A DNA stretch of 47,758 nt from Purshia tridentata (Eukaryota; Streptophyta; Magnoliopsida; Rosales; Rosaceae): contig QANT01002707.1 in assembly GCA_003254885.1 (NCBI GenBank), positions 1 to 47,758 of the forward strand. The letters are read 5' to 3'. A program made the position numbers and the translations under genes. The notes under the pieces were generated by a model. The model did no database searches, was not told the DNA's origin, and was given only the letters and a program-made list of their open reading frames with translations. Positions 36,178 through 45,430 of the stretch are shown here, piece by piece; the stretch's first letter is position 1; the number at the start of each line of letters is the position of its first letter.

Positions 36178-37570
36178 AATATGACGCAATGCTTAAAAGA
36201 AGATTAGTCACTAATGGAGATACCTATAATCAATTATATAGCCAAGCCACTTCACATTGATGTTCTTAGGGTAGCACTTGCTGGCAAACTCATACTCGAA
36301 CAAGACTCTGTGGTATCGTAGATTATATGCAAGTCTTATTTTGATGGGCTCGTTAATATCAATGAGTTGATGGACTTTTGTTGACATCCAATTGGAAGCT
36401 ATATTCAAGTAGCAATAAATTTTTGTCATTTTTGTTTCACTTTTTGTACAGGGTGGACTCATTAAGATGCATTACCTATTGACACAGAGGATGCTTCATT
36501 TGTGGATACTTTATTTAATTTTTTAAAAAAGAAACAGAACCTTTATTGCTACGAACAGTAAAATTAAAAAGCAGCGGACAATAAATCCACCTAGTGAGAC
36601 AATAGAAACACTACTACACTTTGTAATGTAAAACAGTGTAACTACAACTTGATACTTGATGCCTGTAATTGATTTTCATTTTATGTCCTAAGCTTGGTAT
36701 CTGATCAATAAGGTATAAATTTCAGGCTTTTTCCACAAAAGGCATGTCAGGAAGTCTGGTGGGGCCATTGTTGCTAAGTGTACATATACATGCCACCGAT
36801 GCCAGAATGGGGTGTGTGAGAAGATTGATACAAAAAGAGAGAAAGTTGAAACAAAAGGAAGGAAATTTGAAACAAGAGGAGGGAAAGTTAAAACAAAAGG
36901 ACGGAAAGTTGAAACAAAAGACGGGAAAGTTGAAACAAAAGGAGGGAAAGTACAGTCGCAAAAATCTAAAAATTCTCAAACGGATCGCAGATCAATGCGT
37001 TTGAAAGGCAAGAAAAAAGCTTTAGCTGGAGGACAAGTACGGTTGAAAAATAGCAAAAAAGTTCCAGCGAGTATACCTCTACGCCGTTCTCCTAGGAAAC
37101 CTAAATGCTTGTCAGTGCAAAATAAAAAGCATAGCAAACGAAAGAAAGGGAAACAAATCAAATCCACTAAGGGGACGTATAAGAAACCAATGAGAGGTAC
37201 TTCGTGGCAAAGGAAGAGGACAGAAGTTTATTACAGTTACTGGCTTAATGGTCTGCTGTTAACTAGAAAGCCAAATGATGAACGTGTTGTACTTTTTAAG
37301 GATAAAAACCTACTTGTGCATTCTGGATGTTCATCTATAATTCTGGATCAACTCAAATGCGAGCTATGTCGTGAAGCAGGATATACACCAACTTCAAATT
37401 ATATTGCCTGTGAAATATGCGGAGGTAAGGATGCAAGTGCTCCTTTTAAATGTATTATTGGTTGTTTGGCACTGATTCAGAAAGCTTTGATTGAATCATT
37501 TACTCTTTGATTTTGCATTTCATGAACCATGATACTAATCTCCGTGCCAGGATCTATTTTCTCTTCAATT

Positions 37571-37606
<36 letters not shown>

Positions 37607-38297
37607 AGACATATCTTTTTCACTTCCTTTTCTACAATTCTATCGTGCAGAATGGTTTCACGGTGAGGCTTTTGGGCTGGATTCAGAAAACATTGATAAG
37701 CTTATTGGATTTAGGTGCCATGTGTGTCGTGAAAGGAACCCTCCTGTCTGCCCCCATCTGGTAGTTGTGAAAACTGATGTGTCCCAATTGGCTGAAGCTC
37801 ATAATGATGGTGCTGTTGATTGTTCTGAGGAAGTACCTAACACAGTCCCGCCTTTAAGTGAGGTATATAAAATACATGAAAATCTTTGGCTCTAATAACC
37901 GTAGTGTAAATGTAATATTCTCATCTTTCTGGACCTCCAATTTGTCCATGCACAATTGGGAATAAATTTGTTGCTTCTTTTTTTTCGGAGCATTTTGAAG
38001 GTGTTCTTTTTATTGTAATTCTTCCCTTTTTCTTTAGTGACAGGGGAGTGTTGTATTGAGTATATCAAGGGTTTTTGGTTTGAGGTTGTCAAATTAGTTG
38101 ACGTCGTTCATCTTACATGTATTTCTTCCATTTCTATTAACTTTTTGACATTTTTGTTCTTTAAAAAAAGAAAAAGATTAAACAATAATGGTTTAGATGA
38201 TTTTTTTTTTGGGTAGAGTAGTAGTGAAAGTATTTTTTCACTGTTAATACAAAGCTTACTTACCAATTGCATCCTATTGCAGATCACATGCAATTGA
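27781..38297 (+). CDS. DDT and PHD-finger chromatin protein, PTM-like (At5g12400/At5g35210 family)
   Basis: Large nuclear chromatin-reader type protein, about 1,730 aa. Exons: 27781-29453, 29701-30315, 30915-31995, 32407-32689, 32790-32914, 33126-33586, 34603-34631, 36726-37424, 37651-37862 and, less surely, 38283-38297 (ending EITCN). All phases match. Domains: N-terminal Tudor-like segment (residues about 10-52, VVYEDGDSEELDF); an Asp/Asn/Leu-rich linker with repeated DLNLN; a DDT domain from about 486; a C4HC3 PHD finger at about 681-724 (CCLCKMDGSLICCDGC ... WYCPEC); a second zinc-finger block at about 1401-1450 (CEHC ... CQYC ... HKRHVRK ... CHRC); a Lys-rich stretch; and a C-terminal PHD (CELC ... 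CEIC ... WFHG ... CHVC). I see no transmembrane helices, unlike PTM proper, so the At5g12400-like branch fits better. Oddities: a duplicated intron 1, a 29-nt microexon and transposon-filled introns 6 and 7. Confidence 0.88.
29421..29703 (+). repeat. Tandem duplication, 142-bp period, spanning exon 1/intron 1/exon 2 of the PTM-like gene
   Basis: Copy 1 is 29421-29561 and copy 2 is 29563-29703, separated by one base. I count two mismatches: donor GTATAC in copy 1 is GTTTAC in copy 2, and TTAATGCTT becomes TTAGTGCTT. The reading frame is kept only if the first donor (after 29453) joins the second acceptor (exon from 29701). Use of the inner sites would add a 37-nt exon (29559-29595) with TGA as its second full codon. 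Confidence 0.95.
33840..34326. mobile_element. hAT-like MITE in intron 6 of the PTM-like gene
   Basis: The ends TAGGGCCCCATTTGGTTCACAG and CTGCAAACCAAACGGGCCCTA are near-perfect inverted repeats of about 21 bases. Flanks GATGTCAA (33832-33839) and GATGTTTA (34327-34334) agree at six of eight positions, consistent with an aged 8-bp hAT target duplication. There is no transposase frame. Internally, fragments such as TTTCCCATG recur in both orientations. Confidence 0.75.
34603..34631 (+). other. 29-nt microexon of the PTM-like gene
   Basis: Flanked by AAATATGGCAG and GTGTGG, this exon supplies EAVSCQYCR and carries two cysteines of the second zinc-finger block. It sits between a 1.0-kb intron holding a MITE and a 2.1-kb intron holding LINE debris and the assembly gap. 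Phases (2 in, 1 out) match both neighbours, and skipping it would shift the frame. Confidence 0.8.
35090..35825 (+). mobile_element. Truncated LINE 3' end in intron 7
   Basis: Broken frames resemble the zinc-binding region at the C-terminus of plant LINE reverse transcriptases: KVQIFAWIVAHGRFSTYNII, then QCKRRNMCLSL, then after frameshifts LDCGISSLERL and MAAFWVNWL. The end (TTTCATTTAATAAAATCTCT near 35790 followed by an A-rich tail) fits a LINE 3' terminus in sense orientation. Several stops and shifts show it is dead. The 5' limit is uncertain. Confidence 0.7.
35913..36093 (-). mobile_element. Possible antisense retroposon tail
   Basis: A T run followed by GGGG at 35913-35924, then non-coding sequence up to the assembly gap, resembles the 3' end of a retroposon inserted on the minus strand. 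No protein motif is left, so this is a weak call. Confidence 0.3.
36094..36174. other. Assembly gap (19 N) and 62-nt poly-A run
   Basis: Nineteen unknown bases are followed immediately by 62 A. Sequence reads probably failed in the homopolymer, so the true length and content here are not known. The gap lies in intron 7 of the PTM-like gene and does not touch an exon. Confidence 0.99.
36842..36946 (+). repeat. Five 21-bp repeats coding Lys-rich heptads in exon 8 of the PTM-like gene
   Basis: Five in-frame 21-base units encode KVETKGR, KFETRGG, KVKTKGR, KVETKDG and KVETKGG. They follow directly after the second zinc-finger block and open a highly basic stretch (KKALAGG, RRSPRKPK, KKHSKRKKGK) that may bind DNA or act as a nuclear localisation signal. 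The unit structure suggests expansion by slippage, so copy number may vary between alleles or species. Confidence 0.9.
37572..37604. repeat. (TA)n microsatellite in intron 8 of the PTM-like gene
   Basis: About 16 TA units run up to TTTTAGACA, close upstream of the exon 9 acceptor at 37650. Likely length-polymorphic. Confidence 0.85.
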
Positions 38298-40001
38298 ATT
38301 CTTTTGGCATTGCAAGATGGCTGCTTCAGTGAGTTTCTGTTGTGATTCATTTGATTTTTTTACATGGAAGGATTCTCATTTGTTGAGGTACTTGATTAAT
38401 ATTAAAGGAGTGGTTTAGGAAAGGAGTGGGTTTCAGGATCTCCAACTCAAGATTTTGGGACATAGAAGCAAACCTCATTTTTTAGGAGAAGTGGAATATT
38501 GTAAGGCAAAAAATTGCTTTCCTGTCTAATGAAGAAAGCTGTGGCTCTAAGTCCATGCATCAAGAACCATCATGAAGAGCAAAACCAACAGAAGAGGCCA
38601 GAGTGGTATAACTCGTGCCTTAAAGAAATTAGTCTTCCTGCAAGAATAATTTAAAATGAATTAATGAAGAAAATAATTTTTGTTTCTTCCTATAATATCT
38701 GTACGTATGTATTCTTTGCACTTTATGCTGGCTTGCTTCATTTGTTTATAAGAAGTCTATGAGAGGGTTACGCACAGCGTGGTCTAATCCTATAGGCGAG
38801 CTCTGTTTTTTCATCTCAAAGCTTTTGGTTTGCTTTTTCTGTCACATTAATATAGGGAGTGCATTTGAATTTGTTCTAGAATCTTATGCGAAATCTTTGC
38901 CTTGTTGCAGGTTTCTAATTATCTTTATAAGAGAGCTATGTATAACAAGTAATGTGAAGGCAATGGGGATAGGTGCAACACCTGAGGCTAGGTTCCTGGT
39001 GGGATTTTCGCTCCAGCATTTTTCATCATTGATGAGGCAGGATCATATGGTTTGATATTAGTTCATTTAGCTGACATTAACAATTGTTAATCAAATTGCA
39101 ATTAAAGATGAGTAGAGAAAAAAGAACTAATTCTGTTTTAGGAGATAGTAGACAATAGACATTGACATTTGTTCAGAGTAACTGACAATAATGGCAGTTA
39201 GATGTTAGGTTGTGTTAGATGATGACAGGCGGCATCTCAAGTTTGTTTGAGTTTCTATGCTAATGGGTTAGGTTTTGTATTGTTATAATAGATATTGTAC
39301 AGGTATCTGGAAAAAGTAAATAAGATTTCTGTTTGACAAGAAAGCTGAACACATGGCTAAATTTTTTTTCCCAGTAGTACAGTCCAACTTCTTGCCAAGC
39401 GAATCTCACAACTTAGTTGACACAGGCTGTGCGCATGGCTGTAAAAGGGATTTATTCTTTTATGTTTTATCAGAGAGCACAGAAAAGTAAATGTAAAATT
39501 AGAGTTAAAACTTGGATTGTTTTAGACTTTAGGTCAATTCTTTTATTATGATGTTACCAATCATAATAGTGTGTACTTGTGGTGTTACCAATCGATTCAA
39601 ATTGTAATGCGTTTATAATTTTTAAGGGTGGTGTTTGGAGTTTTAGATATAGTAATTTTACAAGTATTATAACTCGACTGAATTAGTGATACTAAGAATG
39701 TCACCTGATGTTATGGTAGAAAAGGTAAAGTTGCAAAAATGAAAAGTGTAAGAAAATGCTTATTTCATTCATAACTCTCCCAAATTGGATATCACTACCT
39801 TATACACGCAGAGAGTCCACAGTCACGTGACCAAAAGTAAGGAAATAACTGATTGGCAATATAATTAATCAAAACATGATAGCTAGATAAAAAAAGAAAG
39901 TATTCAATTAACCATCTAAACAACTAAGGAATTATATGTAAATGGCTAGAAATGTAGCTAAGGACCTCATCAAATCAAAATCAAATTGATTTATTTGAAT
40001 T
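38298..40001. other. Intergenic DNA after the PTM-like gene
   Basis: The first part is probably the PTM-like 3' untranslated region. The last part (about 39,100-40,000) may belong to the decayed retrotransposon that follows, for example its LTR, but I could not define LTR ends. No gene is seen. Confidence 0.45.
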
Positions 40002-41098
40002 TCAATTGACCAAGACCTCTGAAGCATCCTCCCAAGTTTCATCCTCAGCAGGAAGGCCAGTCCATTTGATCAACCAGTGCGTAATAGCCTCATTGTTTCG
40101 TTTAAACAAGCCTTGATCCAAAACTTGCTCCGGTGTCCAAAGTAATTGACCTTCACCTGCAAAAGAAGGAAGGGAAAAAGAAGTGACCACCTTGTTGCCC
40201 ACTTTCCGTTTTAGTAATGAGACATGAAATATGTCATGAATGTGGGAGGCAGGAGGTAACTAGAGCCGATATGCAACTTTTTCCACACGACCAAGAACTC
40301 TATAAGGGCCATAAAAACTTGGGGACAACTTAGGGCAGTGATTTTTAGAGATGGAGGATTGGCGATATGGTTGATGGTGCAAATGCTGTAGCAATGTGTC
40401 CTTACCATGGAGAGTCACATTGACCAAGTGAACTGGAGAAGAGGCAGTAGTATAAAAGTGCACTAATGGAGGTGGTAAGGTGTCATTCGAATAGCAGATT
40501 GAAATGTGGTATTGTTCCACCACTCAGCCCATGACAATCACTTGACCTAAGAAGTCGGCTTATTGCCCACGTAACAACGTAAATAGTGCTTGAGAATACG
40601 ATTCAGAACCTCAATCTGACTATCTGGTTGTGGATGATATGCTAAGCTGCGACAAAGTTTTGTACCCTAAGGTGGAAGAAGGCTTCCCAAAACTGGCAAG
40701 TAAAAACTGGATCCCGGTCACTGACTATGCTCTTGGGCATACAATGCAAACAAAATATTTTCCGAATGAAGACGTGTGCAATCGAAGCGGCAGTGTAAGA
40801 ATGGGAAATAGCAATAAAATGCCTGTATTTGGAAAATTTGTCAACAACAACCAGAATCGCATTTTTGCTCGACACAGCTGATAAGCCTTCCACAAAATCC
40901 ATAGCCACATCTCGCCACACTTCAGTAGGAATTGATAGCAGTTGGAGCAGACCTAAGGGGTGAATTGCTTCGTAGTTCTACAGCTGACATGTGTCACAGC
41001 TGGCACAAAAGTTTGACATCGTTCTTGAGACCCAACCAATGGAAGTTGCGTGTGATTCGTTTATATGTGCAAAGGTAGCCCGAATGTCCAGTTGTTGG
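40002..41098 (-). mobile_element. Decayed Ty3/gypsy retrotransposon fragment (integrase and chromodomain)
   Basis: Read on the minus strand the order is integrase zinc finger (about 41,090-40,985, frameshifted), integrase core (40,920-40,560), linker (40,523-40,260) and chromodomain (40,202-40,002). Core marks include MDFVEGL with the first Asp, SDRDPVF with the second Asp, and IEVLNR with the Glu. The chromodomain shows HWLIKWTGLP and ETWEDAS. At least two frameshifts and stops interrupt it, and reverse transcriptase, protease and gag are absent. The fragment is cut off exactly where the hAT-like element begins. A chromodomain marks it as a chromovirus-type element. Confidence 0.88.
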
Positions 41099-42165
41099 TA
41101 GGGGTGAGCACTTCATTTCGCTATACCGTTCTATACAGATTCCATACCGTTCCGTGTCAAGTTTCATACCGAAAAATGATACCGATCCCTATACCATACC
41201 GAAACCATACCGTACCGATCTTAAATGGTATGGAAACGGTTTCACTCTTTCAATATCGACCAATACCATACCATACCGAACATTAATTAAATTTAAATTT
41301 AAATATTTTAATTAACATTTCTATAAAAAAACTAATTAAAAATATAGTATAACTTAGTATATACTACAATTTAATTTAATAATTTATCATATCATAATAT
41401 TATATTATATCTTAAAGTATTTAAATCCTAAACCCTAATAGTAAACACTATACCCTATATTCTAATTGGCTAATATTATAATTCATAGTAATATAGTAAT
41501 GGTATATGCTATATACTATATAGTATACTATAATTCATAGTTAATTTATATCATATCCTAATATTATGATATGATATAATATTAGGATATGGTATATAGT
41601 TATATATTATATCACATACCCTATACCTTAAGGCTTAAGGATTAAGAAATTAAGATATAGTATAATAAGGATATGTAATAATATGTAAAGGGAAAGTAAA
41701 CTTGGAGGGTTCAAGTCTGCAATCAAGCTGAAATTTGCTATTAAATTGGATTGTTTTTGCTGTAAGAATATGTTTAATTTTGTTTTGCTATAGCTTGCTT
41801 GCAAATAGTATTGACTATATGTAATAAGCCATAAGGCTTAAGATCTCTTTTTAAATAATCTAGACATTCTATTTGTTAGGTACTTATGTTTTAGGCTTTT
41901 GGATAAAAAAAAAGGGTAGTTAAATGTTGTCTTTATTGAAAAAATATGTTGTTGAATGTTTGGGCAAAAAAAAAAAGAAAATTTTTTTAAAAGGTTGACA
42001 TAGTGTCATACCATACCGTTTCATACCGAATCAGTAGAACATTGGTATGGTATGGTATCATTTTTGAAAATGTCCATCTCATACCATACCATACCAGTTA
42101 AAAGTTTATGATATGAGATAGGTATGAGGTTGATACCGTATCATGTCATATCATGCCCACCCCTA
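41099..42165. mobile_element. Non-autonomous hAT-like element, 1,067 bp
   Basis: The ends TAGGGGTGAGCA and TGCCCACCCCTA are inverted repeats matching at 11 of 12 positions, of the TAGGGGTG type common in plant hAT elements. Near both ends the words ATACCGTACC, CATACCGAA and GGTATGG recur many times and in both orientations; the middle (41,280-41,660) is almost pure A/T. No transposase frame is present. The flanking 8-mers (GTTGTTGG and GAAAAATT) do not match, so either the target duplication is lost or the junction was rearranged. Confidence 0.75.
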
Positions 42166-42476
42166 GAAAAATTAAGAAAAATATAAATAATTGTCGGGAA
42201 GTACACAAAAAACTCACAGCGAGAAGGACACAAATGCAAAAGACAGTAAGACACCTTCTTCTTCCCACACGACCATCATATGTTGAACACACGAAGACGT
42301 TGAACACATTTATATGGTCATTTTAATTAATATATGCAGTCGTCGTATGACTCGTATTAATGCTTTTTATTTAGAAAAACGTCAAAAAGATGCAGAGAAA
42401 GAGTTGTTGAAAACTTGGGTACATTACATAGAGCCAAAAATGTCATGTCATCAAATTTCACTACCTGGCCTGCATT

Positions 42477-42480
<4 letters not shown>

Positions 42481-42517
<37 letters not shown>
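42481..42517. repeat. (CT)18 microsatellite upstream of the receptor kinase
   Basis: A pure CT run about 460 bases before the kinase start codon, probably in its promoter or leader. Likely polymorphic. Confidence 0.9.
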
Positions 42518-42520
<3 letters not shown>

Positions 42521-42976
42521 AATCGGGAGAAACTTATAGATTCATCAATATTCATATTCCCTCCAAGAACCCACATCTGCAAATCCATTGGTTTCTGTAA
42601 CTGTGCCAAGAATTGTGGTCAGTCATATTCTTCTAATCTGTTTTAGGACTAGTTTATTTCTTGGCTATCTATTGCTACTGTTGTTTGCTTTAACTCTTCC
42701 TTTTACCTGATTTTGGATTTTCAAACTGTCAGCAAAGAAAACCCATCAATGATCACCCAATGATTCTCCCGTTCTCTAGTTTTTTTTTGTTCTGAATTTT
42801 CTAGTTTGTTTTGTTGTAGATTATGTTGCTCTGTTTGCTTCTTCACATAGTGACTCGACTTTTTCCTTGTTTTAATATGGGTTTACACATTAATTCACCC
42901 AAAGCCTGAAACTTTTATAGAGAGTCAAATTTTTGGACTCAATTTTGGGTCTTGCTTAGCCAGGTCGAGAGAGTTT

Positions 42977-45430
42977 GTGCGGCCAATTATGGGTTTGTTC
43001 CAATTCAGAACCTTGTGTTTCTGTCTCTTCCTCCTCGTCTTCAAAACCTGCATAGCTGGGGTACAACATTCAGGTCGTATTTACCCCGGGTTCCAAGCAT
43101 CTCAGGTGGAATGGAATGACAATGTGGGGCTGTTCCTGCTGTCCAAGAACTCGACATTCGCTTTTGGATTCTACCAAAGCCTAGATGTCAAGTTGTACCT
43201 CCTTGTAGTCATTCACTTGGGCACTTCTAAAGTGGTTTGGACTGCTAATAGAGGCTTACTGATTGCAAATTCCGATAAGTTTGTCTTTGACAAAAATGGT
43301 AATGTCTACTTGGAAAGAAGTGATGGAGTAGTCTGGTCCACAAACACAACCGGAGAAGTAGTCACAGCCATGGAATTGCAGGACTCAGGAAACTTGGTAT
43401 TGCTTGGAGACAAAGGAAGCATTCTCTGGCAGAGCTTTAGCCATCCCACTGATACACTTTTACCTGGCCAGCAGTTCTTGGAAGGAATGAAACTCAAAAG
43501 CTTTCGAAACCGCAATAACGTGTCTCATTATCTTGAAATTCAGTCAGGTGAGCTGGTGTTGTATGCAGGATATCAAACTCCACAACTCTATTGGTCCATG
43601 ACAGATGACAGCCGGAAAAGTAATAACAATGTCAGTGGCAAGGTTCACTCTGTGACTCTGGTGTCCAATTCATGGAATTTCTATGATCTAAATGGATCTT
43701 TGCTTTGGCAATTTGTCTTCTCTGACAATGAGGATCCAAATGCCTTCTGGGCTGCTGTTTTAGGCTCCGATGGCTTAATCTCCTTCTTTAATTTTCAGAA
43801 AGGGAAGAGTGTTGCTGCTGAAGCAAATAAGATCCCACAAAACTCCTGCAGCATTCCTGAGCCTTGTGACCCTTATTTTGTGTGCTATTTTGACAATTGG
43901 TGCCAATGCCCTTCGCTTCTCAGTTCTCGCTTTAATTGCAAACCTCAAGCACTCCCAACTTGTAATACCTCTAAAAGTTCAGTGGAGCTCTTATACGTGG
44001 GTGAGAAGCTTGATTACTTTGCTCTTGGTTTTACTAAACCCTCTCTAAAATCCAATCTGAATTCCTGCAAAGAAGCTTGCCTCAGTGATTGTTCTTGCCT
44101 TGTGCTGTTCTTTGAAAGCAGTTCTAGACATTGCTTTCTGTTTGATCAGATAGGGAGTTTGCAACGCTCTGGCACGAATTATACTGGTTTTGTCTCATAT
44201 ATGAAGGTCTTTAGTAATGGAGATGGAGGGCCAAGGGAAGGACACAAAATGGGAAGCAAGCAAATCCTAATAATCATGGTCATTTTGATTGCAACGATCT
44301 TGGCTGCTGTTGGTCTGCTTTATCTGGGATTCTCGTACTACAAAAAGAAGAGATTTTTGGATTATTCTAAAGAACTCGTGGAAGAGGATAATTTCTTGGA
44401 CAGTCTTTCTGGAATGCCTATTCGGTTCACATATAGTGATCTCAGCAGAGCAACTAAAAATTTCTCCTCAAAAATTGGCCAAGGAGGGTTTGGTTCAGTC
44501 TACCTAGGTGTGCTTTTAGATGGCACACAACTGGCTGTGAAAAAATTGGAGGGTGTTGGGCAGGGGAAGAAAGAATTTAGAGCTGAAGTTACGATTATTG
44601 GGAGAATCCGACATGTCCACCTGGTGAAGCTCAGAGGCTTCTGTGCAGAAGGGCCTCACAGGCTTCTTGTTTATGAGTACATGGGAAAAGGGTCTTTAGA
44701 TAAATGGATATTCAAGAACAAAAAGGATGACTTGTTGGATTGGAACACAAGATTCAGCATTGCATTGGGCACAGCAAAGGGTTTGGCTTATCTTCATGAA
44801 GAATGTGAAGAGAAGATTGTCCACTGTGATATAAAGCCTGAAAATGTTCTTCTTGATGACAACTTTGCTGCCAAGGTTTCGGATTTTGGTTTGGCTAAGC
44901 TAATGAACCGGGAGCAAAGCCATGTGCATACGACACTGAGGGGTACAAGAGGGTACCTTGCACCAGAATGGATCACCAATTATGCCATATCAGAGAAGAG
45001 TGATGTATACAGTTATGGCATGGTCTTGCTTGAGATAATTGGTGGAAAGAGGAATTTTGATCCAGCGGAGAGTTCGGGGAAAGCCCATTTCCCTTCTTAT
45101 GCCTTTAAGAAGTTGGAAGAGGGAAATTTAAAAGACTTCCTTGATCCAAAGCTTGATGTTGATGAAAACGATGAGCGAGTTGTAACTGCAATTAAAGTTG
45201 CATTGTGGTGCATTCAAGATGAGATGCAGTTAAGGCCTCCGATGACTAAAGTAGTTCAGATGCTTGAAGGTCTTTGCGATTTACCACCACCCCCGATGTC
45301 CTCCTCTCTGTCAGATCATGATTTGAGTTTCCTGAATTGGAGCGGCAAAGAAGCTTCTTCATCAACAGGACTCGTTGAATGCTATAGTGATGTACCCATG
45401 TCAGATGTTAGGCTTTCAGGGCCAAGATGA
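42977..45430 (+). CDS. G-type lectin S-receptor-like serine/threonine kinase, SD2-5 type
   Basis: Plasma-membrane receptor kinase, 817 aa, no introns. An N-terminal signal peptide (about residues 1-27, hydrophobic LCFCLFLLVF) precedes a G-type (bulb) lectin domain (about 50-170, with TANRG and WQSFSHPTDTLLPGQ). Then come a Cys-rich EGF-like part (CSIPEPCDPYFVC), a PAN-like region (about 329-410), one transmembrane helix (about 430-455) and the kinase. Kinase motifs: GQGGFG 501-506, Lys522 in AVKK, HCDIKPEN from 616 (Cys in place of Arg, so non-RD), DFG 636-638, APEW 662-665. All catalytic residues are present. The nearest named relative by recall is Arabidopsis SD2-5 (At4g32300). Non-RD kinases often act in immune or stress signalling, but no ligand is implied. 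The start could also be Met5 (42989), which gives the same signal peptide. Confidence 0.94.
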   Translation: MRPIMGLFQFRTLCFCLFLLVFKTCIAGVQHSGRIYPGFQASQVEWNDNVGLFLLSKNSTFAFGFYQSLDVKLYLLVVIHLGTSKVVWTANRGLLIANSDKFVFDKNGNVYLERSDGVVWSTNTTGEVVTAMELQDSGNLVLLGDKGSILWQSFSHPTDTLLPGQQFLEGMKLKSFRNRNNVSHYLEIQSGELVLYAGYQTPQLYWSMTDDSRKSNNNVSGKVHSVTLVSNSWNFYDLNGSLLWQFVFSDNEDPNAFWAAVLGSDGLISFFNFQKGKSVAAEANKIPQNSCSIPEPCDPYFVCYFDNWCQCPSLLSSRFNCKPQALPTCNTSKSSVELLYVGEKLDYFALGFTKPSLKSNLNSCKEACLSDCSCLVLFFESSSRHCFLFDQIGSLQRSGTNYTGFVSYMKVFSNGDGGPREGHKMGSKQILIIMVILIATILAAVGLLYLGFSYYKKKRFLDYSKELVEEDNFLDSLSGMPIRFTYSDLSRATKNFSSKIGQGGFGSVYLGVLLDGTQLAVKKLEGVGQGKKEFRAEVTIIGRIRHVHLVKLRGFCAEGPHRLLVYEYMGKGSLDKWIFKNKKDDLLDWNTRFSIALGTAKGLAYLHEECEEKIVHCDIKPENVLLDDNFAAKVSDFGLAKLMNREQSHVHTTLRGTRGYLAPEWITNYAISEKSDVYSYGMVLLEIIGGKRNFDPAESSGKAHFPSYAFKKLEEGNLKDFLDPKLDVDENDERVVTAIKVALWCIQDEMQLRPPMTKVVQMLEGLCDLPPPPMSSSLSDHDLSFLNWSGKEASSSTGLVECYSDVPMSDVRLSGPR

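Noticed and set aside
36211..36462. 83-codon minus-strand frame in intron 7
   Set aside because: No recognisable motif, and the surrounding sequence is intron with transposon debris and an adjacent assembly gap.
39100..39340. Stretch resembling an LTR (GAGTAACTGACAATAATGGCAG to the AAATAAGATTT tail)
   Set aside because: No paired copy, primer-binding site or TG/CA boundary could be fixed, and its apparent orientation does not agree with the minus-strand gypsy fragment.
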